A stretch of 64,000 bases of DNA from Ruminococcaceae bacterium FB2012 (GTDB lineage Bacteria > Bacillota > Clostridia > Oscillospirales > Ruminococcaceae), in contig FMXS01000006.1 of assembly GCA_900104495.1 (NCBI GenBank), positions 193,773 through 257,772 on the forward strand, given 5' to 3'. Position 1 is the first letter of the stretch, and the number at the start of each line of letters is the position of its first letter. Made by a program: the position numbers and the translations under genes. The notes beneath the pieces were generated by a model. That model was given only the letters and a program-made list of their open reading frames with translations, was not told the origin of the DNA and searched no databases. This document shows, piece by piece, positions 34,347 through 42,749 of the stretch.

Positions 34347-36947
34347 ATGGCAGTGGGATCTGCTTTGTGGAACAGAATATTCGGTGAGGGCTGGCAGGCC
34401 GTGTCGGAGTTCAATCCCGATATGGGCCTTTTCCTGCTTGACCATAAAAACAAGACCGCAGATACCGATTCCAACACCGTTAAGATACTGGATACCGTGG
34501 AGGGAGAGCTCAGCTACGAAAAGCTCAGCCAGGTCATCACTCAGGTCACTGAGTACGACGCCAACTCCCGGGTGAAGATAAGGACCGTGGAAAGCACTCC
34601 GGACTTCACCGCCTGCATCATCAAGCTGAGAAAGCATGAGGTCCACCGCTCGGAGGATATCATCCTCCCCGTTCTTCCCCATTCAAGTATGGTGGCCGCA
34701 ATGCTGGAACATAAAGGCCCTTCCCTCTTTGCGCTGATACAGCTCGAAGAAAAGGACAGGATGACCCTTACGGGCCCGCAGATCTATGCCGCGCTGTCGG
34801 CGCTGATCTCCGCCGCGCCCTCCGGAGCTATGATCTCGGAGCAGTCAAAGACCAGGTTCTGGCTCTTTGTGCCGGGTTTCCAGGGCGACGAGGTCTCCTT
34901 CCTTACGGGGCTTCAGGAAGCCGTTGAAAAGGACTCCTCCGCCCGCGATGTTGAGTACGATCCCGAGAATTCCTACAACCTTACCTTCTCAGCCGGATGC
35001 GGAGCCGTTTCTCCCATTCCCTCCCAGAGGATGCATACCGCAGAGTACGCCCTTTACGAAGCAGTTTCCATAGGCGTGGGGAGCATATGCCTCTACTCGG
35101 TGGAGAAGTACGAGAGCCAGAAAGGCGAATACGCAGGGATAAGAAAGTTCCTGCATCTGATAGACAACAACCTGTTCTCCTACCACTTCCAGCCTATCGT
35201 GGAAGTGCAGACCGGCAACGTGGTGGCCTACGAAGCGCTGATGCGGACGGACAAGAGCATCGGCATGAGGCCCGTTGAGGTGCTGGGCTATGCGGCCCAG
35301 CTGAAAAGGCTCTACGACGTGGAGAAGCTGACTATGCGCAACACCCTTGAAGCCGTCTACAATCACCAGGATGCTCTGCATTCAAGGAAGCTGTTCGTAA
35401 ATTCCATTCCCGCCCATATGCTTACGGACGCGGACTGGGCCGAGCTGGAGACTCAGTACGGCGAGCTGCTGGAAAAGCTGGTCATCGAGCTGACCGAGCA
35501 GTCGGAGCCTTCGCCGCAGATGCTGGATTCCATACACTGCCGGATGAACAAGAACCATATGCAGCTGGCTATCGACGACTACGGCACCGGCTATTCCAAT
35601 ACCTCCAATCTGATGAAGTACAAGCCCAATGTGGTCAAGATCGACCGGGCTCTCATCGAGGATATAAACGCCAAGCCCAAGATGCAGCGGCTCGTTGCGG
35701 GGCTTATCGAGTTCATGCACGAGAACGGCTACCTTGCCCTCGCCGAGGGCGTGGAGACCTACGATGAAATGCGGACCATGATGAAGCTGGGTTCCGACCT
35801 GCTCCAGGGGTTCTATATCTCCCGTCCGAAGCCTATCATGATCTATGAGATAGCCTCCAAGGTCAAGGACGAGATCGTGAAGATAAACCTGGAATTCTCC
35901 AGCAACGTCACAAGGAGCTATCATCCCGACAACGGCGAGGCCGTGGACCTCTGCGGCCTGCTGACCAACAGATACAACACTATATTCATCGAGACCGAGA
36001 ACGTTACCCTTGTGGGCGAAAGGGACAAGCAGCTGAACCTGAACATCATGATGAAGGACGGCATAAAGTCGAAGCTCACGCTGAAGAACGTCTGCCTCTC
36101 CTCCGAAAGGCTGGATGCGATCATCTTCATCGGAGAGCATTCAGATGTGGAGATCGAGCTTGAGGGCAACAACGAACTGCTCTGCCGGGGGATCCACGTT
36201 CCGACTACTTCAAATCTCCTTGTCACGGGCATAGGCTCGCTGCATATCCGGGCGGAAATGACCAACAGCTTCGGCATCGGCTGCGACTCGGAGCACAGCC
36301 CGGGCAATATCACCTTTGACATCAGCGGAGAAGTTTCGGTGGAGACCAGCGGCGAGACCGCCGTGGGCATCGGCGGCGGCAGCAACGACGGCAATACGAA
36401 GATCAAGCTCACCGGCGGCGAGTTCAATGTTTCGGTATCGGGCTCCAGCTGCGTGGCTATCGGGAATTTCAAGGGGAACAGCGTCATCGAGATCAACGAC
36501 TGCGGCTGCAACTGGGATATTTCCTCCACCAACGGCATCGGCATCGGCTCGGCGGAGGGCAGCACGCAGGTCTCCGTCAGGAATTACAGCATGACCGCCA
36601 CCATGCGGGGCTCCAACCTCTGCGGCATCGGCGTGGGGCATAAGGGCACCGGAAACGTCTCTCTGCAAAGCGGACGCTATACCGCGAATATGCACGGCAG
36701 CAACCTCAAATGCATCGGCACCTATCAGGGCAAGCTGGACTGTGACCTGCATCAGTCGCAGATCACTCTCGACTGCGAGGGCCGCTATGCCGCCGGCATC
36801 GGCGACATCGAAGGCTCCGGCGACGTGGTGATAGATCACTGCGGAGTCAAGTGCCATATCCTTTCCAGCAACTACATAGATTTCGGTTCGCGCGGCGGCA
36901 AGCTGAGCGTGGACGGTACCGAAAAGGAAGTCGCTATCAACGACTGA
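34347..36947 (+). CDS. EAL phosphodiesterase with degenerate GGDEF and beta-helix
   Basis: An 866-residue cytoplasmic protein (no signal peptide or membrane helix). Start MAVGSALWNR is chosen at 34347; the ribosome site is weak. Residues about 1-260 end in a GGDEF-like remnant without the GGDEF motif. The EAL domain spans about 265-510 with E296 (EAL), ELTE, D410-D411 (DDYGTG), KIDR, E467 (AEGVET) and LQGFYI, so it should cleave cyclic di-GMP. From about 560 to the end are repeated short blocks with GIG or GIGxG turns (SFGIGCDSEHSPGNI, AVGIGGGSNDGN, GIGIGSAEG), like a right-handed beta-helix. This fusion is unusual and may tether the enzyme to a surface or partner. Confidence 0.85.
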   Translation: MAVGSALWNRIFGEGWQAVSEFNPDMGLFLLDHKNKTADTDSNTVKILDTVEGELSYEKLSQVITQVTEYDANSRVKIRTVESTPDFTACIIKLRKHEVHRSEDIILPVLPHSSMVAAMLEHKGPSLFALIQLEEKDRMTLTGPQIYAALSALISAAPSGAMISEQSKTRFWLFVPGFQGDEVSFLTGLQEAVEKDSSARDVEYDPENSYNLTFSAGCGAVSPIPSQRMHTAEYALYEAVSIGVGSICLYSVEKYESQKGEYAGIRKFLHLIDNNLFSYHFQPIVEVQTGNVVAYEALMRTDKSIGMRPVEVLGYAAQLKRLYDVEKLTMRNTLEAVYNHQDALHSRKLFVNSIPAHMLTDADWAELETQYGELLEKLVIELTEQSEPSPQMLDSIHCRMNKNHMQLAIDDYGTGYSNTSNLMKYKPNVVKIDRALIEDINAKPKMQRLVAGLIEFMHENGYLALAEGVETYDEMRTMMKLGSDLLQGFYISRPKPIMIYEIASKVKDEIVKINLEFSSNVTRSYHPDNGEAVDLCGLLTNRYNTIFIETENVTLVGERDKQLNLNIMMKDGIKSKLTLKNVCLSSERLDAIIFIGEHSDVEIELEGNNELLCRGIHVPTTSNLLVTGIGSLHIRAEMTNSFGIGCDSEHSPGNITFDISGEVSVETSGETAVGIGGGSNDGNTKIKLTGGEFNVSVSGSSCVAIGNFKGNSVIEINDCGCNWDISSTNGIGIGSAEGSTQVSVRNYSMTATMRGSNLCGIGVGHKGTGNVSLQSGRYTANMHGSNLKCIGTYQGKLDCDLHQSQITLDCEGRYAAGIGDIEGSGDVVIDHCGVKCHILSSNYIDFGSRGGKLSVDGTEKEVAIND

Positions 36948-36965
36948 CAACAGCTTACAGAGCAT

Positions 36966-37005
36966 CCTGCCCGGGAGACAGCTTCTGTTTCCCGGGCAGG
37001 TTTTT
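36966..37005 (+). terminator. Terminator between EAL gene and mnmA
   Basis: CCTGCCCGGGA/TCCCGGGCAGG stem followed by five T, only 17 bases before the mnmA start. mnmA expression by read-through or from an internal promoter is implied. Confidence 0.85.
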
Positions 37006-37021
37006 ATATCGGGGTGAGAAA

Positions 37022-38092
37022 ATGAAGGAAAAGGTCCTCTGCGCCATGAGCGGCGGCGTGGATTCCAGCGTGTGCGCCAAACTGCTTTTGGGCGCAGGAT
37101 ACGAATGCGTCGGCGGGACGATGAAACTGCTGGACAAGGAGACCGCAGACATCGGAGACGCGAAGCGGGTCTGCGAAAGTCTCGGCATCGAGCATCGGGT
37201 CTTTGAACTGGAGAAACAGTTCGACGGATGCGTCATCCGGCCCTTTATCGAGTCCTACCGTCGGGGGGAAACGCCCAATCCCTGCATCGAGTGCAACCGT
37301 CGGCTGAAATTCGGCATCATGCAGGAGCTTGCCTCGGAGCTGGGATGCGGGTACGTCGCCACGGGGCATTACGCCCGCATCCAACGGGACGGTGACAGCG
37401 GGCGCTTCCTGCTGAAAAAAGCCCTGCGTCCCGAAAAGGATCAGAGCTATGTGCTTTTCCGTATGACACAGGAGCAATTGTCCCGGACGCTGTTCCCCCT
37501 GGGAGAGCTTTCCAAGGAGAAAGTCCGTGCCGCCGCCGGGGAGGCGGGCTTCGTCAACGCCCGCAAGCACGACAGCCAGGATATATGCTTCGTCCCCGAC
37601 GGGGACTATGCGGGATTCATCCGCAGATACGCAGGGATCGAAAGTCCCCCGGGGGATTTCATCTCCGCCGACGGACGTGTGCTGGGACGGCACAGCGGAA
37701 TTATAAACTACACCGTGGGCCAGCGCAAGGGCCTGGGGATCTCCCTTGGAGAGAGGGCTTACGTCTGCGGGATAGACCCCGACGCCAACACCGTCACCCT
37801 CGGCCGCAACGAGGATCTCTTCACTGACAGGCTCTTCATCCGGGACATAAATCTGATCTACTGCGATGAACTGAAAGAGCCCCTTCGGGCGGCGGTGAAG
37901 ATAAGATACAGCCACCGCGAACAGCCCGCGCTGATAACTCAGCTCGACAGCGACCTGATAGAGATAGTCTTCGACGAGCCTCAGCGGGCCGTCACTCCGG
38001 GACAGTCGGCGGTGATCTATCAGGGCGATACCGTGGTGGGCGGCGGCAGGATAGTGACGGGGCTTTCAAGGATACACCGGGACAGGTTCTGA
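37022..38092 (+). CDS. mnmA: tRNA-specific 2-thiouridylase
   Basis: A 356-residue enzyme that thiolates U34 of Lys, Glu and Gln tRNAs. The PP-loop is SGGVDSSV near residue 10. The two catalytic cysteines lie in NPCIECNRRLKFG and SQDICFVPDGD, and the TGHYAR block is present. It starts behind GGGGTGAG, just after the hairpin terminator of the EAL gene. Confidence 0.96.
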   Translation: MKEKVLCAMSGGVDSSVCAKLLLGAGYECVGGTMKLLDKETADIGDAKRVCESLGIEHRVFELEKQFDGCVIRPFIESYRRGETPNPCIECNRRLKFGIMQELASELGCGYVATGHYARIQRDGDSGRFLLKKALRPEKDQSYVLFRMTQEQLSRTLFPLGELSKEKVRAAAGEAGFVNARKHDSQDICFVPDGDYAGFIRRYAGIESPPGDFISADGRVLGRHSGIINYTVGQRKGLGISLGERAYVCGIDPDANTVTLGRNEDLFTDRLFIRDINLIYCDELKEPLRAAVKIRYSHREQPALITQLDSDLIEIVFDEPQRAVTPGQSAVIYQGDTVVGGGRIVTGLSRIHRDRF

Positions 38093-38144
38093 AAAGGGAG
38101 CTGTCTTATAATAAAGAAATGGTCCTTAAATGAGAATTTAACGA

Positions 38145-38173
38145 TTGACATATTCACAGCTTTGTGATATAAT
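38145..38173 (+). promoter_or_regulatory. Promoter of the small charged protein gene
   Basis: TTGACA (38145-38150), 17-base spacer ending TTTGTGA, TATAAT (38168-38173). Confidence 0.85.
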
Positions 38174-38223
38174 ATCAGTGTAAAAAATCACCTGCGGGTG
38201 AAAATTGAACGGAGGTTTTATTT

Positions 38224-38442
38224 ATGGGTCTGGATATGGACGATATCAAGGGCGTAGTTGACACCGTCATCGACAAGGTGCCCGATAAGGTGCCGAAGGA
38301 AGTCAAGGACAAGGCCAAGGAGTTTGCCACCAAGGAAAATATCGAGAAGGTGACAGACACCGTCGGCAGCTTCATCAGCGAGAAGTTCGGCAAGAAGGAC
38401 GAAGATAAAAAAGACGAAGAGAAAAAGGACGAAGACAAGTAA
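38224..38442 (+). CDS. Small highly charged helical protein
   Basis: A 72-residue protein behind GGAGGTTT, with its own strong promoter and terminator. It looks wholly helical: an amphipathic first half (VDTVIDKVPDKVPKEVKDKA, ENIEKVTDTVGSFISEKFG) and a tail made of Lys-Lys-Asp-Glu repeats. No family is recognised. The arrangement resembles small abundant stress or CsbD-like proteins, but there is no real sequence match that I can cite. Confidence 0.75.
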   Translation: MGLDMDDIKGVVDTVIDKVPDKVPKEVKDKAKEFATKENIEKVTDTVGSFISEKFGKKDEDKKDEEKKDEDK

Positions 38443-38450
38443 TATCGCCG

Positions 38451-38479
38451 AAGGCGGGGAAAGGCTCCCCGCCTTTTTA
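38451..38479 (+). terminator. Terminator of the small protein gene
   Basis: AAGGCGGGGA/TCCCCGCCTT stem followed by TTTT, right after the stop. Confidence 0.85.
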
Positions 38480-38480
38480 T

Positions 38481-38509
38481 TTGACAAAGCGGCAGGTTTG
38501 TGCTATACT
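38481..38509 (+). promoter_or_regulatory. Promoter of the ECF ATPase gene
   Basis: TTGACA (38481-38486), 17-base spacer, TATACT (38504-38509). Confidence 0.8.
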
Positions 38510-38575
38510 CAATAGTACGGAGCGGCTGTACAGCGGCAGTCACATTTTCATAGAATTGTCAAGAGGGACAAAAAC

Positions 38576-39466
38576 ATGAGTTCATTTCTTCACGCGGAGA
38601 AGCTCTGCTTCTCCTATATCAACGATACCGAGGACCCGCCGGCAAAGACCGAGGTGCTCAAGGACATCGACCTGGATATCCAGAAGGGCGAGTTCGTGGC
38701 GGTGCTGGGGCATAACGGCTCCGGGAAAAGCACGCTGGCGAAATGCTTCAACGCCATAAATCTCCCCGAGAGCGGGAAGGTCACCGTTGACGGCATGGAC
38801 ACCTCCGACGAGAACAACCTGCTGCCCATACGCCAGCGGGTGGGTATGGTCTTCCAGAACCCGGACAATCAGATAGTGGCGACTATCGTCGAGGAGGACG
38901 TGGCCTTTGCTCTGGAGAACATGGGCGTGGAGCCGAAGGAGATACGCCGCCGTGTGGACGAGGCCCTGAAGACCGTAGGGATGTACGAATACCGTATGCA
39001 CGCGCCCCACAAGCTCTCGGGCGGACAGAAGCAGAGAGTGGCTATCGCGGGCATAATCGCCATGCGTCCCGACTGCATCCTGCTGGACGAGCCCACCGCA
39101 ATGCTGGACCCCAAGGGCCGCTCGGAGGTCATGAAAACGATAAAAATGCTCAACCGCGAGCAGGGCGTCACTATCGTGCTGATAACCCACTACATGGAAG
39201 AAGCCGCCCAGGCCGACAGGATCGTAGTCATCGACGGCGGAGAGATCGTACTTGACAACACTCCGAAGAAAGTGTTCTCCCAGGTGAAGACCATGAAAAA
39301 CCTGGGCCTTGACGTTCCTCAGGTGACGGAGCTGATCTGGGAGCTGAAACAGGAAGGCTGTGAGCTTCCCGACGAGATAATCACCGAGGACGAATGCGTC
39401 GAGGCACTGGCGAAGCTGCTTTCGGACAAGGGACAGCCGGCGCAGCAAATAAAAATATCGGAATAA
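38576..39466 (+). CDS. ecfA: Energy-coupling factor transporter ATPase
   Basis: A 296-residue ABC ATPase of the CbiO/EcfA1 type: Walker A GHNGSGKSTLAK, Q loop GMVFQNPDNQIVATIVEEDVAFALENMG (typical of EcfA), signature LSGGQKQRVAIAG and Walker B CILLDEPTAMLDP. It powers vitamin or metal uptake with EcfT and an S component. Normally ecfA1 is followed by ecfA2 and ecfT; here the next gene is a secreted dockerin protein, so its partners must lie elsewhere. Confidence 0.92.
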   Translation: MSSFLHAEKLCFSYINDTEDPPAKTEVLKDIDLDIQKGEFVAVLGHNGSGKSTLAKCFNAINLPESGKVTVDGMDTSDENNLLPIRQRVGMVFQNPDNQIVATIVEEDVAFALENMGVEPKEIRRRVDEALKTVGMYEYRMHAPHKLSGGQKQRVAIAGIIAMRPDCILLDEPTAMLDPKGRSEVMKTIKMLNREQGVTIVLITHYMEEAAQADRIVVIDGGEIVLDNTPKKVFSQVKTMKNLGLDVPQVTELIWELKQEGCELPDEIITEDECVEALAKLLSDKGQPAQQIKISE

Positions 39467-39480
39467 TCGGAGATGAGAAC

Positions 39481-40893
39481 ATGAACATGAAGAAAAAAAT
39501 GCTTTCCGGGCTGCTGGCCTTGACTCTGGTGTTCGGAGGTGCCTTTCAGGCGGCGCCCTGGCTTTCGGAGCTTTCGCCTGTCCTGTCGGTGAGCGCCGAC
39601 GAATATCAGGGCTTCGTTTATGAGGATATGGGCGGAATGATAATGATCCGGGGCTACAACGGAACCAAGACCGAGATCACCGTCCCCGCCGAGATAGACA
39701 ACACCCCCGTGGCGGGCATCGGCTATGAAGCCTTTGCCAACAACACAAGCATAACAAAGGTCACTCTTTCCGAAGGAATAAGCAACATCGGCGACGATGC
39801 CTTCAAGGGCTGCACTGCCTTAAAGACCGTCGTCCTCCCCGACGGGCTGCAATCCATAGGGATGTGGGCCTTCATGAGCTGCATTTCCCTGACGGATATA
39901 ACCATTCCCGACAGCGTCTGGGGCCTTGGAAAATATGCCTTTGACAGCTGCACCTCGCTGAAATCCATAAACGTTCCTGCAAAAGTGTGGGATGTCTACC
40001 CCGACAGCTTCAATCGCTGCCGCAGCCTGACAAGCATCAACGTGGCCCCCGGGAACGCCAGCTGCTGCACAATAAACGGTATGCTCTACAACAAGGCGGG
40101 AACGCAGCTGCTCAAAGCGCCCTGCGGCCTGACCTCAGCTGTCATCCCCGAAGGAACGGAGAGCATCAATGCCGAAGCCTTCAACGACTGCCCGAAGCTC
40201 CAAAGCGTCACTCTGCCGGACAGCCTGACCTCAATAGGAAAAATGGCCTTCCACGACTGCCCTTCCCTGAAAGAGCTGACCATATCCGAAAAGGTTGAAA
40301 GCATCGGCTCCACAGCCATAGGCTTTTACTACGATAACGGCACCCACGCCATCACCCCGGTGGACGGGCTGGTGATCTACTGCTGGTACGACTCCGCCGC
40401 CTACAAGTATGCCGTGGAAAACGATATAGCCTTCGTCCTGCTGGACACCGTCAGAGTCAAGGGAAAGACAGTGGTGAATTACGACAAGCCCTTCGATCTC
40501 TCAAAGCTGGAATATCAGATCGCCGAGAACGGCATACCCATAGACATTTATGTTAAGCACGGCGAAGACGGCAGGTTCTCAGTGCAGGAGCTGCCGGCAG
40601 GCAAATACACTTTTACCGCATACTTTTACGGCTTCCCCGAGGAGTCCGTCGATTTCACCGTTTCGCCGGATCAGATCAATTCTCTGATCCTATACCTGTA
40701 TCATTTCGGTGACGTGAACTCCGACGGCGCGGTGAACATGAAAGACCTTGCACTGCTCCAGCGGTGGGTCAACGGCTGGGACGTTGAGATAAACGAAAAG
40801 ACAGCCAACATGATAACCGGCGACAAGATCAACATGAAGGACATCACCTCCCTTCAGCGGTTCATCAACGGCTGGGACATCGTTTTCCGTTAA
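39481..40893 (+). CDS. Secreted LRR (BspA-like) protein with dockerin
   Basis: A 470-residue protein; ATG at 39481 follows CGGAGATGAGAAC. The signal peptide probably ends at SVSA/DEYQ. Five or more BspA-type leucine-rich repeats follow (IGYEAFANNTSITKVTLSEG, IGDDAFKGCTALKTVVLPDG, IGMWAFMSCISLTDITIPDS). A strand-rich domain comes next. The C-terminus is a type I dockerin: GDVNSDGAVNMKDLALLQRW has a full calcium loop, but the second loop (NMITGDKINMKD) is degenerate. The protein probably docks on a cellulosome-type cohesin or scaffoldin. Confidence 0.92.
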   Translation: MNMKKKMLSGLLALTLVFGGAFQAAPWLSELSPVLSVSADEYQGFVYEDMGGMIMIRGYNGTKTEITVPAEIDNTPVAGIGYEAFANNTSITKVTLSEGISNIGDDAFKGCTALKTVVLPDGLQSIGMWAFMSCISLTDITIPDSVWGLGKYAFDSCTSLKSINVPAKVWDVYPDSFNRCRSLTSINVAPGNASCCTINGMLYNKAGTQLLKAPCGLTSAVIPEGTESINAEAFNDCPKLQSVTLPDSLTSIGKMAFHDCPSLKELTISEKVESIGSTAIGFYYDNGTHAITPVDGLVIYCWYDSAAYKYAVENDIAFVLLDTVRVKGKTVVNYDKPFDLSKLEYQIAENGIPIDIYVKHGEDGRFSVQELPAGKYTFTAYFYGFPEESVDFTVSPDQINSLILYLYHFGDVNSDGAVNMKDLALLQRWVNGWDVEINEKTANMITGDKINMKDITSLQRFINGWDIVFR

Positions 40894-40904
40894 TCAGAGG
40901 CATA

Positions 40905-40944
40905 AAAAAGCGGTATATCCCGAAAGAACGGGATATACCGCTTT
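40905..40944. terminator. Bidirectional terminator between dockerin gene and ldh
   Basis: A 16-bp perfect stem (AAAGCGGTATATCCCG / CGGGATATACCGCTTT) with A and T runs on the two sides, placed between two convergent genes. Confidence 0.9.
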
Positions 40945-40961
40945 GCATCTTATTATCAGGC

Positions 40962-41915
40962 TTACAGTGCCAGGCCGTCGAAGTTTTCGTTGAGGACCTT
41001 GACGGAGGCGCGGAACTTGTCCATTTCGTCCTCGGTGAGGTCCAGCTCCACGATCTCCTTGACGCCGTTGCGTCCGATGATCGTAGGCACGCCGATGAAC
41101 ACATTGCGCTCGCCGTACTCGCCGCAGAGCTTGCAGGAAACGGTCAGAACGCTGTTTTCGTCCCCGAGGATAGCACGGACTATCCTGGTCAGTGCCATGC
41201 CCACGCCGTAATAGGTGGCACGCTTGGCCTCGATGATCTTATAGGCGGCAGTGCGCACCTGCTCCTCGATCTGTTCCATATCCTTGATGCAGTAGCTGTT
41301 TCTCTCGTCATTGAGGATGCTGACTACCGGCTTTGTGGCAAGCATCACCTGCGAGAGCGGCACGAACTCGCTGTCGCCGTGTTCGCCGATGACGTAGGCG
41401 TGGATGTTCTTGGGGTCCACGGTGAAATACTCGCCCAGCAGATAGCGCAGGCGGGCGGTATCGAGGGATGTTCCCGTACCGATGACGCGGCTGGCTCCGA
41501 AGCGGGAAAGCTCGTAGGTCACGCGGGTCATGATGTCAACGGGGTTGGTAGCCACAAGGAAGATGCCGTCAAAGCCGCTCTTCACCACGGGAGTGACTAT
41601 CGAGCGGAAAACCTCCGTATTGCGCTGGAGCAGGTCCAGACGGGTCTCGCCTTCCTTCTGGGCGACGCCTGCCGCGATGACGACGATGTCCGCATCCTTG
41701 CAGTCGCTGTACTCGCCGGCGTATATCCTCATATTGGACTTGCCGAAGGCCAGTCCGTGATTGAGGTCCATAGCCTCGCCGTTGGCTCTTTCCTTATTGA
41801 CGTCGATAAGCACCAGTTCGTTGCATATCCCGCCTTGATTCACCAGGGAATAAGCAAAGCTCATGCCCACCATACCCGTGCCTATCAGCACGACCTTACG
41901 CTTGTCGGTATTCAT
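40962..41915 (-). CDS. ldh: L-lactate dehydrogenase
   Basis: A 317-residue enzyme; ATG at 41915 follows GGAGTGG. It reduces pyruvate to L-lactate with NADH. Seen are the Rossmann motif VVLIGTGMVGMSFAYSL, the substrate arginine in LDLLQRNTEVF, the VATNPVDI block, and the catalytic GEHGDSEFVP. The SRVIGTGTSLDTARLR segment separates it from malate dehydrogenase. It is a single-gene transcript with a strong promoter. Rex control is plausible from biology but no site is visible. Confidence 0.95.
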   Translation of the reverse strand: MNTDKRKVVLIGTGMVGMSFAYSLVNQGGICNELVLIDVNKERANGEAMDLNHGLAFGKSNMRIYAGEYSDCKDADIVVIAAGVAQKEGETRLDLLQRNTEVFRSIVTPVVKSGFDGIFLVATNPVDIMTRVTYELSRFGASRVIGTGTSLDTARLRYLLGEYFTVDPKNIHAYVIGEHGDSEFVPLSQVMLATKPVVSILNDERNSYCIKDMEQIEEQVRTAAYKIIEAKRATYYGVGMALTRIVRAILGDENSVLTVSCKLCGEYGERNVFIGVPTIIGRNGVKEIVELDLTEDEMDKFRASVKVLNENFDGLAL

Positions 41916-41958
41916 TACAATAATCCACTCCTTTTTATTAGTGTTGGGACACAGTTTT

Positions 41959-41987
41959 ATTATACCCCGTTTTGACTTGTCTGTCAA
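41959..41987 (-). promoter_or_regulatory. Promoter of ldh
   Basis: Minus-strand TTGACA (41987-41982), 17-base spacer, TATAAT (41964-41959). Confidence 0.85.
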
Positions 41988-42053
41988 GAAAAACAGAGTT
42001 GTCTTGTGCAAGGTCAACAAATTCAGTGTACGATTTTTTACCTCCTAAAAGTA

Positions 42054-42082
42054 TTGACAAACACAATATATTGTGTTATAAT
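42054..42082 (+). promoter_or_regulatory. Promoter with NrdR-box palindrome
   Basis: TTGACA (42054-42059), 17-base spacer, TATAAT (42077-42082). The spacer is almost entirely the perfect palindrome AACACAATATATTGTGTT (42060-42077), which fits the NrdR box (ACACwATATATwGTGT). NrdR would thus block RNA polymerase here. NrdR usually needs two boxes three helical turns apart; I see only one good copy. Confidence 0.75.
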
Positions 42083-42092
42083 TGTTCTTGCA

Positions 42093-42162
42093 GCGGAAAA
42101 TATAGCGGACAGGAACTGTCTGTTAAACTGTACAGACAGAATTCCGTTCAGTATATTTTCAA
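42093..42162 (+). promoter_or_regulatory. Long imperfect hairpin in 5' leader
   Basis: GAAAATATA (from 42096) pairs with TATATTTTC (ending near 42161). Inside, GGAA pairs with TTCC and CTGTCTGT with ACAGACAG. The whole leader before the NrdD-like gene can fold into one arm with a few bulges. It could steady the mRNA or be a ligand-binding leader. Confidence 0.5.
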
Positions 42163-42179
42163 GAAAGAGGTAATGGAAA

Positions 42180-42455
42180 ATGGTAAACGTGAATGTTACA
42201 AAGGGTGAGCTCTCTCAGGCTGAGATCGAGGCTTACGTTGAAAGAGCTAATGCACTCTATCCCGGCAAGGTCGTTGAATCGATCGATCTTGCGGTGGACG
42301 GCGATTACGTCGATGTTGACTATCACTTCGCGGATGTTCCCTTCCAGAGGATCAGACGCATCACCGGCTATCTCGTAGGTACTGTTGACCGCTTCAACAA
42401 TGCCAAGCGTTCCGAGGTCGGTGACAGAGTCAAGCATAACGCCAACGCTTCATGA
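42180..42455 (+). CDS. Small NrdD-like (class III RNR-related) protein
   Basis: A 91-residue protein behind AAGAGGTAATGGAAA. The C-terminal half (VPFQRIRRITGYLVGTVDRF, then NAKRSEVGDRVKH) recalls the short proteins annotated as anaerobic ribonucleoside-triphosphate reductase fragments; full NrdD enzymes are far longer. The NrdR box in its promoter independently supports a link to ribonucleotide reduction. No glycyl-radical cysteine set is seen, so it is not a complete enzyme. It may be an accessory subunit or a family-specific regulator. Confidence 0.6.
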   Translation: MVNVNVTKGELSQAEIEAYVERANALYPGKVVESIDLAVDGDYVDVDYHFADVPFQRIRRITGYLVGTVDRFNNAKRSEVGDRVKHNANAS

Positions 42456-42468
42456 TCCGATAACCGAA

Positions 42469-42505
42469 CCCGCCCTGCTGTTTCCGACAGCGGGGCTCTT
42501 TTTTT
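42469..42505 (+). terminator. Terminator of the NrdD-like gene
   Basis: CCCGCCCTGCTGT/ACAGCGGGG stem followed by TCTTTTTTT. Confidence 0.85.
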
Positions 42506-42749
42506 GTGTATCGGGTATTCGGCGGGAATGTTCTCCCCGCCGCAGGCGCGGGAAAACATTCCCCGCACTTCTCCGGGCCGCCGTCAGGCGGCAGGGAAAT
42601 CAAGGCGATACGGAAAAACATCGGGAGTTTTGTGTTAATGAAATGAAATCAAAGGACGGGGCTTGATTTGACGGGAAATATGTGCTATAATATGCTTTGA
42701 ACTATATTTATCGTTCAATGTTTGAGAAATCTACCAAAAGAGGAATATC

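Noticed and set aside
38163..38177. Palindrome TGATATAATATCA overlapping -10 as a possible operator shared by 38.1 kb and 46.7 kb promoters
   Set aside because: The same TGTGATATAAT occurs at the tRNA-Ser promoter without the right half; it is better explained as the Firmicute TGTG extension of the -10 element.
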